Source: Actinomycetota bacterium
GTDB lineage: Bacteria; Actinomycetota; Thermoleophilia; UBA2241
DNA length: 20,114 nt
Assembly (NCBI GenBank): GCA_003164655.1
Contig: PLTW01000147.1
Coordinates: forward strand, 1 to 20,114
Reading direction: 5' to 3'
Below the pieces are notes generated by a model. The model ran no database searches, was not told where the DNA came from, and worked only from the letters and a program-made list of their open reading frames with translations. A program made the translations under genes and the position numbers. Each line of letters starts with the position of its first letter. Position 1 is the first letter of the stretch. Shown piece by piece: positions 16,108 through 20,114 of the stretch.

Positions 16108-17913
16108 ATGAGCCCTGATCCCAGCGCGTCCGCCGAGAGCCTTGATCGCGTATCCGAAGCCCTCGCGGCGATCGACGAGTTCGTCGCCGCGCGTCTGTCG
16201 CGGCTGCACGCTCCCGGCGTGGCCGTCGGGTTGACCGACCGCGAGCGCACCCTGGGCTTTGTCTGTCACGGCCTCGCGGGCATCGCCGCCCGTACGCCGG
16301 TCGAACCCGACACGCGCTTCCAGATCGGCTCGATCAGCAAGTCGTTCGCGGCTGCGCTGGTTCTGCAAGAACACGAGGCCGGCCGCGTCGATCTGCACGC
16401 GCCGGTGACCGACTACGTGCCCTGGTTCTCGCTGCGTTCGCGCTTTGCCCCGATCACGCTGCACCACCTGCTCAGCCACACGTCGGGGCTGCCCATGGGC
16501 ACCGAGTTCAGCGCCGAGGCGCGCTACGCGCTGTGGTCGCTGCGCAAGACCGAGGCGACCTGCGGGCCCGGCGAACACTTTCTGTACTCCAACGACGGCT
16601 ACAAGCTCGTCGGCCTGGCCCTCGAGGCCGTGACCGGGGTCCCGGTCGACCGGCTGGTGGCCGCCCGCATCGTGGCGCCGCTGGCCATGACCGACACCGA
16701 GACGACCATCAGGCGCGACTCGCCGCTGCCGGTGGCGACCGGCTACCAGCGGCTCTGCGACGACCGGCCGGCCCACTCCGGCAGACCGCTCGTCGAGGCG
16801 CCGCTCGTCGCGAGCTGCACGGCCGACGGCAGCATCGTCTCCTCGGCGACCGACATGCTGGCCTACGCGCGGCTGATCCTGAACCGCGGCGCGGCTCCCG
16901 GCGGCCGTCTGCTGACCGACGAGAGCTTCGCGCTCTGGACTGCCAGGGTGGTCGAAGACCCCGACGAGCGGGGCGCGCACTACGGCTACGGCCTCGTGAG
17001 TCAGTCACTCGACGGCTACGAGTGCGTCGGCCACTCGGGCGGCATGCTCGGTTTCAACAGCCTGCTCGTGACCGAAGCGGCGACGGGCGTCGGGGTGATC
17101 GTGCTGCTGAACGGGCTCGACGATCGCCTCGATATCGCACGCTTCGCGTTGGAGGCGCTTCGGGCGGCGCTCGCGGGGGCGACCGTGACCTCGCCGTCGC
17201 CGCCCGTCGACCCGACGATCGTCGGCGAGGCGGCGGTCGAGTACGCCGGCGCCTATGTCGCGGCGGCGATCGACGCTGCCATCGAGCCGCGACCGCCCGC
17301 CGGCGACGAGATGCCGGATCCCCGCGCCGGCGGGGCGATCCCGTGCCTCGACGACGGCGATGTCGACCGGCTCACCCTCGCCGCCCGCGACGGCCGTCTG
17401 TTCCTGCGCGTCCTGGACGCGGCCGAGAGGAGCGCCGAACCGGTCGGCGACATCGACGAGGCCGGCTCCGAGGTCGTCCTCGAACGTCGCGGCGACGACC
17501 TGTTCCTGGCGCCGCACTCCGGCTGCGACCGGTTCCATCTGCGTTTCGAGCGCGACGACGGCGGAGCCGTCGTCGCGCTCTCGTTCGGCCCCTCGTGGTT
17601 TGCGCGCGAAGGGTGGGCGTTGCCAGCGGCGTCCGCCGCCGACCCGTCGTGGGCGCCGCTCACCGGCGCCTACCGCTCACACGATCCCTGGAACCCCGTC
17701 TTTCGCGTGATCTCGCGGCGCGGCCGCCTGTTGATGGTGGCGCCCTGGCTCTACCCGGCCGATGAGCTCGAGCTCGTGCCGCTGCCCGACGGCGTCTTTC
17801 GTGTCGGCGCGCCCTGCTGGCTGCCCGACCGCCTGTCGTTCGACACGGTGATCGACGGGCACGCCACCCGGGCGGTGTACGACGGTACGCCGTTCTATCG
17901 CACCTTCACCTGA
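16108..17913 (+). CDS. serine hydrolase, beta-lactamase/PBP-like (class C fold)
   Basis: A 601-residue protein whose first 370 residues form a penicillin-binding-protein/class C beta-lactamase-like domain. The catalytic S75-I-S-K78 sits in FQIGSISKSF, the second motif is Y160-S-N162 in FLYSNDGYKLVG, and the third is H309-S-G311 in VGHSGGMLGF. HHLLSHTSGLPMG (119-131) is also typical. The C-terminal 230 residues form a beta-rich extension common in esterase- or peptidase-like members. I see no signal peptide or lipobox, so a cytoplasmic peptidase or esterase is more likely than antibiotic resistance. ATG 16108 follows CGGAGG; an in-frame GTG at 16060 is less likely. It lies between pylT and pylSn, which is unusual; the substrate is unknown. 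A 15-bp inverted repeat occurs at 17548-17580. Confidence 0.88.
   Translation: MSPDPSASAESLDRVSEALAAIDEFVAARLSRLHAPGVAVGLTDRERTLGFVCHGLAGIAARTPVEPDTRFQIGSISKSFAAALVLQEHEAGRVDLHAPVTDYVPWFSLRSRFAPITLHHLLSHTSGLPMGTEFSAEARYALWSLRKTEATCGPGEHFLYSNDGYKLVGLALEAVTGVPVDRLVAARIVAPLAMTDTETTIRRDSPLPVATGYQRLCDDRPAHSGRPLVEAPLVASCTADGSIVSSATDMLAYARLILNRGAAPGGRLLTDESFALWTARVVEDPDERGAHYGYGLVSQSLDGYECVGHSGGMLGFNSLLVTEAATGVGVIVLLNGLDDRLDIARFALEALRAALAGATVTSPSPPVDPTIVGEAAVEYAGAYVAAAIDAAIEPRPPAGDEMPDPRAGGAIPCLDDGDVDRLTLAARDGRLFLRVLDAAERSAEPVGDIDEAGSEVVLERRGDDLFLAPHSGCDRFHLRFERDDGGAVVALSFGPSWFAREGWALPAASAADPSWAPLTGAYRSHDPWNPVFRVISRRGRLLMVAPWLYPADELELVPLPDGVFRVGAPCWLPDRLSFDTVIDGHATRAVYDGTPFYRTFT
17548..17580 (+). 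repeat. 15-bp perfect inverted repeat inside the serine hydrolase gene
   Basis: GAGCGCGACGACGGC (17548-17562) pairs exactly with 17566-17580 around GGA. It encodes ERDDGGAVVAL in the C-terminal extension. Confidence 0.7.
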
Positions 17914-17946
17914 CCCCTGGGCCGGGCCGCGCTCTGGCCGGTGCTT

Positions 17947-17955
17947 TGCTACACT
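17947..17955 (+). promoter_or_regulatory. extended -10 promoter, leaderless start of pylSn
   Basis: TGCTACACT combines the TGn extension with a -10 box TACACT (17950-17955). Exactly six bases follow before the ATG at 17962, so transcription is predicted to start at the A of ATG. No ribosome binding site is present, which supports leaderless translation. Confidence 0.55.
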
Positions 17956-17961
17956 CTCCAG

Positions 17962-18303
17962 ATGCCGACCGATCCTCACAAGGCCGTCTACTACCGCAAG
18001 CAGGTGCCGCTCTTCAGGCTCGTCGAGAAGATGAAGCTGTGGCCCTCGCGACGCGGCCTGCTGCACGGCATCAAGGAGTTCGAGGTACTGGGCTCGCGGG
18101 CGCGCCTCACTACCCATTGCGGCAAGACCATGATCGTGCGCGACTCCAAGAACAGTCGCTCGGCCCGCTGGCTGCGCAACAAGCTGTTCTTCGAGGCCTG
18201 TCCCGAATGCCGCATTCCTGAGTGGAAGCTGCAGAAGTACGCCGCCACCAGGTTCAAGCGCGGCTACGGCTCGTACCTGCGCGAGGGCGAGCGGCGCGAC
18301 TGA
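17962..18303 (+). CDS. pylSn: PylSn, N-terminal tRNA-binding domain of pyrrolysyl-tRNA synthetase
   Basis: A 113-residue stand-alone version of the PylS N-terminal domain, which grips the T arm and variable loop of tRNAPyl. The core from KLWPSRRGLLHGIKEFEV (25-42) through VRDSKNSRSARWLRNK (59-74) aligns by eye with the archaeal PylS N-domain segment GLWMSRTGTLHKIKHYEV and what follows. The zinc ligands of that domain are matched by H35, C53, C80 and C83 (ACPECRIP). Separate pylSn and pylSc genes are the bacterial arrangement. ATG 17962 is chosen because the -10 box lies six bases upstream and the family begins near here; an upstream in-frame GTG (17941) would overlap the promoter. The catalytic half, PylSc, is not in this window. 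Confidence 0.93.
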   Translation: MPTDPHKAVYYRKQVPLFRLVEKMKLWPSRRGLLHGIKEFEVLGSRARLTTHCGKTMIVRDSKNSRSARWLRNKLFFEACPECRIPEWKLQKYAATRFKRGYGSYLREGERRD

Positions 18304-18376
18304 CACTGCCGCGCGGCCTCGACTGCGGCGGGGCGACCCCGCGACCGACACTGCCGCAGCCACGACTGCGGCGGGA
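18296..18376 (+). repeat. imperfect direct repeat with hairpins between pylSn and grpB
   Basis: Two copies of about 37 bases, GCGACTGACACTGCCGC... at 18296-18333 and GCGACCGACACTGCCGC... at 18341-18376, each end in CGACTGCGGCGGG. Each can form a hairpin; the second is the better one: nine pairs including one T-G (18351-18359 with 18366-18374). They lie between the convergent pylSn and grpB-family genes and probably act as a bidirectional terminator. Confidence 0.55.
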
Positions 18377-18396
18377 CCACCCGGTGGCCGGCGCCG

Positions 18397-18915
18397 TCAG
18401 CGGGGTGTGCCAGACGGCCCCAGCGCGGCGAGCGTCGATTCGATGAAGCCGGTCTTGGCGTCGGTATAGGGGCCGACGTCGTCGTAGCGTAGCGCCAGCG
18501 AGCGCTTGAGGTCCGCGTAGTCGGCGGCCACCGGGGGGTGCGTTCGCAGAATGTCGCGAAACGCCCGATGGCGCACCCAGAACTCACTGCCTCGCTCGAC
18601 GAGATGGACGTTGTGTTGCCGGTCGGCCGCTCGCAGCTTAAAGAAGCGGCGGTAGGGCAACTCATCCTCGTACTTGGCGATGTACTCGTAACCCAGGGCG
18701 ACGAAGGGCTCGACGCAGCGGTCGAGGTCGTCGAGCCGGCCGGTCGCGACCGCCGGCATGAGGTCGACGATGGGCTTGGCCGCGAGTCCGGGGACCGCCG
18801 TGCTGCCGATGTGCTCGACGGCGACGATGAGGGAGGGGGCGGCGGCGCGCAGGCGCGCCGCCGCCCCCTCGAACAGGCGAGGCCACTCCGGGTCGTAGTC
18901 GACGATCTCGATCAC
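18397..18915 (-). CDS. GrpB family (UPF0157) protein
   Basis: The 172-residue product opens IEIVDYDPEWPRLFEG and contains VEHIGSTAVPGLAAKPIVDLM (34-54), the defining block of the GrpB/UPF0157 family, which belongs to the nucleotidyltransferase superfamily. RHRAFRDILRTHP is the usual C-terminal helix. Biochemical function is unknown; fusions to dephospho-CoA kinase are known in the family. The GTG at 18915 fits the family N-terminus; only a distant GAGG is available as ribosome binding site. It starts 58 bases after the radical SAM gene on the same strand, so co-transcription is likely. An 18-bp inverted repeat (18833-18870) lies inside the gene. Confidence 0.9.
   Translation of the reverse strand: MIEIVDYDPEWPRLFEGAAARLRAAAPSLIVAVEHIGSTAVPGLAAKPIVDLMPAVATGRLDDLDRCVEPFVALGYEYIAKYEDELPYRRFFKLRAADRQHNVHLVERGSEFWVRHRAFRDILRTHPPVAADYADLKRSLALRYDDVGPYTDAKTGFIESTLAALGPSGTPR
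18833..18870 (-). repeat. 18-bp perfect inverted repeat inside the grpB-family gene
   Basis: Positions 18833-18850 pair exactly with 18853-18870, spacer AG. It encodes EGAAARLRAAAPSL near the N-terminus of the GrpB-family protein. Confidence 0.8.
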
Positions 18916-18973
18916 GCTGTTTGAGACCTCGGGCCGGCCGCCGCCGCGCCGGTTCGGTCGTGGGGCAGGGCCG

Positions 18974-19852
18974 CTACAGCAGCCGCCACTCCTCGGGCTT
19001 GAGACGGGCCCGCTCCGGCGCCGCGAGAACGGCGTCGAGGGCCGTCAGCATCGCCGCCTTGTCGTGCGGCAGGCGGCCGCCGACCGGCAGATAGTTCGAA
19101 GCGTGGTTGGAGCGAAACACGGCGTCGGTCACAGTCGTGGCGGCGATCATGCCGCGCAGCTCGGCCAGCATGGTGAGTGCGTCGGGCACGACGAACTCGC
19201 CGCTGCGCACCCGCGCCGCGAGGCGCGTGCCGGGCTCGACCATGAGGCTCAGCACCCCGATGTACTGGGGGTCGATGGCCGACAGCGCTTCGCCGGTGGC
19301 CGTGGCGTGCAGCGCCGAACGCTGCGGGCCGGCCAGCCCGAGGATGGCCGTGACCGACAGGGCAAAGCCGGCCGCCGCAGCCTTGGCGCAACCCTCGATC
19401 TGCTGGGCCACCGTCACTCCTTTGTGGATGGCCGCCAGCGTGGCATCGTCGCCGGATTCGAGGCCCAGGTAGAGCAGCTCGAGGCCGGCCTCGTGGATGG
19501 CGCGCAGGTCGGCGGGGCTCTTTTTGAGCAGATTCTGGGCGTTGGCGTAGCAGCTCACCCGTTCGAGTGCGGGCAGCTCGCGGCGCAGCAGGCTCAGCAG
19601 GTCGTCGAGCCGGCGGCGCGACAGCGCCAGGGCGTCGCCGTCGGCCAGAAAGACGCGCCGCACGCGCGCCTTGATGCTCTCGGGCAGGCCCGCGATGTCG
19701 CGCTCGACCTCGTGAGGCGGCCGCACCGCGAAGGGCTTGTCGAGATAGGTCGAGCAGAAGTCGCAGGAGGCGTTGGAGCAGCCGAAGGTCACCTGCACGA
19801 TAAGGCTCGAGGCTTCGCTCGGAGGCCGGATGACGGCGCCGTAGTATCGCAT
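18974..19852 (-). CDS. radical SAM protein with CX4CX2C cluster motif
   Basis: A 292-residue radical SAM protein. The cluster cysteines C25, C30 and C33 lie in VTFGCSNASCDFCSTYLDKP, a CX4CX2C spacing rather than the commoner CX3CX2C; this matches a subfamily with sequences like GCSHNKCTFCTMYK. FLADGDALAL, SCYANAQNLL and LLYLGLESGDDATLAAIHKG are typical barrel segments of Elp3/HemN-like members. The substrate is unknown and no additional Fe-S or B12 domain is visible. The ATG at 19852 is preceded six bases upstream by an extended -10, so it is likely leaderless. The stop is TAG. It is divergent from the gene at the window's right edge. No link to pyrrolysine is evident beyond proximity. Confidence 0.87.
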   Translation of the reverse strand: MRYYGAVIRPPSEASSLIVQVTFGCSNASCDFCSTYLDKPFAVRPPHEVERDIAGLPESIKARVRRVFLADGDALALSRRRLDDLLSLLRRELPALERVSCYANAQNLLKKSPADLRAIHEAGLELLYLGLESGDDATLAAIHKGVTVAQQIEGCAKAAAAGFALSVTAILGLAGPQRSALHATATGEALSAIDPQYIGVLSLMVEPGTRLAARVRSGEFVVPDALTMLAELRGMIAATTVTDAVFRSNHASNYLPVGGRLPHDKAAMLTALDAVLAAPERARLKPEEWRLL

Positions 19853-19858
19853 GTGCGT

Positions 19859-19867
19859 AGTGTATCA
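19859..19867 (-). promoter_or_regulatory. extended -10 promoter, leaderless start of the radical SAM gene
   Basis: On the minus strand this reads TGATACACT (TGn extension plus TACACT), followed by six bases and the ATG at 19852. The layout is identical to that of pylSn. Confidence 0.55.
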
Positions 19868-19869
19868 AG

Positions 19870-19954
19870 CCGGCCGGCGAAGGCCTTCGACCGGCCGGCG
19901 AGCCCCACGGCCGGCCGGCGAGCCGCAGGCGATCGCGACCCGCGCTTGCCTGCG
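19870..19954. repeat. three CCGGCCGGCGA repeats and an adjacent inverted repeat
   Basis: CCGGCCGGCGA occurs at 19870-19880, 19891-19901 and 19911-19921, a period of 20-21 bases (two helical turns). CGCAGGC (19924-19930) and GCCTGCG (19948-19954) then form a 7-bp inverted repeat that ends ten bases before the + strand -10. The block sits between two divergent promoters and could be a regulator binding array. Confidence 0.5.
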
Positions 19955-19963
19955 ATCGTCCTG

Positions 19964-19969
19964 TATACT
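19964..19969 (+). promoter_or_regulatory. candidate -10 for the gene at the right edge
   Basis: TATACT matches the -10 consensus at five of six positions. No -35 is found at standard spacing; the inverted repeat upstream occupies that region. The leader from about 19976 could fold through GCGGCTC (19985-19991) and GAGCCGC (20019-20025). Confidence 0.4.
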
Positions 19970-20093
19970 TGGGCGCGACGTCGGGCGGCTCTCCCGCGGC
20001 GCGCACTCCGCCTGCGAGGAGCCGCTTGCACAACTCACTTCGCCTTACCATGCGCGAATGGACGGCACGACTTTCGAGGAGGAGTTGCACGCT

Positions 20094-20114
20094 ATGGCCA
20101 ACAGGGACGAGCTC
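20094..20114 (+). CDS. start of an unrecognised gene (partial)
   Basis: Only seven codons (MANRDEL) are inside the window. The ATG at 20094 follows GAGGAGGAG (20076-20084), a good ribosome binding site. An in-frame ATG at 20058 would add MDGTTFEEELHA and has a leaderless-style TACCAT six bases upstream, so the true start is uncertain. No family can be assigned. Confidence 0.45.

Noticed and set aside
16108..17913. Antibiotic-resistance beta-lactamase
   Set aside because: The SxxK/YxN/HSG set and long C-terminal domain also fit peptidases and esterases, no export signal is visible, and nothing around it suggests resistance.
18397..19852. pylSc hidden among the minus-strand genes
   Set aside because: The two products are clearly GrpB-family and radical SAM; neither has class II synthetase motifs.

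Overview
The window is about 20.1 kb of very GC-rich bacterial DNA, densely coding, mostly on the + strand. Third codon positions are almost always G or C, GTG starts and 4-base stop/start overlaps are common, and several genes look leaderless (an extended -10 box exactly 6 bases before the start codon). Together with a tungsten-type aldehyde oxidoreductase, a four-cluster ferredoxin and radical SAM enzymes, this suggests an anaerobic high-GC bacterium, possibly an actinobacterial lineage. The lineage is an inference; the bacterial assignment is better supported because the PylS N-terminal domain is a stand-alone gene.

Layout. (1) 1-800: the 5' end of an unrecognised minus-strand gene, a 420-base regulatory stretch with 24-base tandem repeats, and a cold-shock protein gene with a strong terminator. 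(2) 857-4206: gatC-gatA-gatB, overlapping by 4 bases, for tRNA-dependent amidation. (3) 4298-9259: a probable operon with a homocitrate/Re-citrate-type synthase, a LeuC-like hydratase large subunit, a cyclophilin, a LeuD-like small subunit, an NAD-type isocitrate/homoisocitrate dehydrogenase and a DUF3467 protein. The residues point at least as strongly to a citrate-to-2-oxoglutarate route as to a homocitrate route. (4) 9358-11887: an aldehyde:ferredoxin oxidoreductase-family enzyme and its polyferredoxin, with a promoter in front and a 22-bp hairpin behind. (5) 11962-18303: a pyrrolysine cassette consisting of a nitroreductase, pylB, pylC, pylD, the amber suppressor tRNA gene pylT, a serine hydrolase and pylSn. 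(6) 18397-19867: minus-strand grpB-family and radical SAM genes, convergent with pylSn. (7) 19870 to the end: short GC repeats, a promoter-like site and the start of another + strand gene.

The pyrrolysine cassette is the main discovery. pylB, pylC and pylD convert two lysines to pyrrolysine; pylT is a tRNA with anticodon CUA; pylSn is the tRNA-binding domain of the split synthetase. The catalytic half (pylSc) and any Pyl-containing methyltransferase are not in the window. Unusual points are a nitroreductase translationally coupled to pylB, pylT only 15 bases behind a pylD gene that itself ends in UAG, a serine hydrolase between pylT and pylSn, and matching leaderless promoters at the heads of both transcription units.

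From about 11.8 to 18.9 kb there is also a run of large, near-perfect inverted repeats with 2-4 base loops, most of them inside coding sequence. I saw nothing comparable in the coding sequence of the first 11.8 kb. No CRISPR array, insertion sequence or rRNA was seen. Of 20 genes with a visible stop, 15 end in TGA, 2 in TAA and 3 in TAG.
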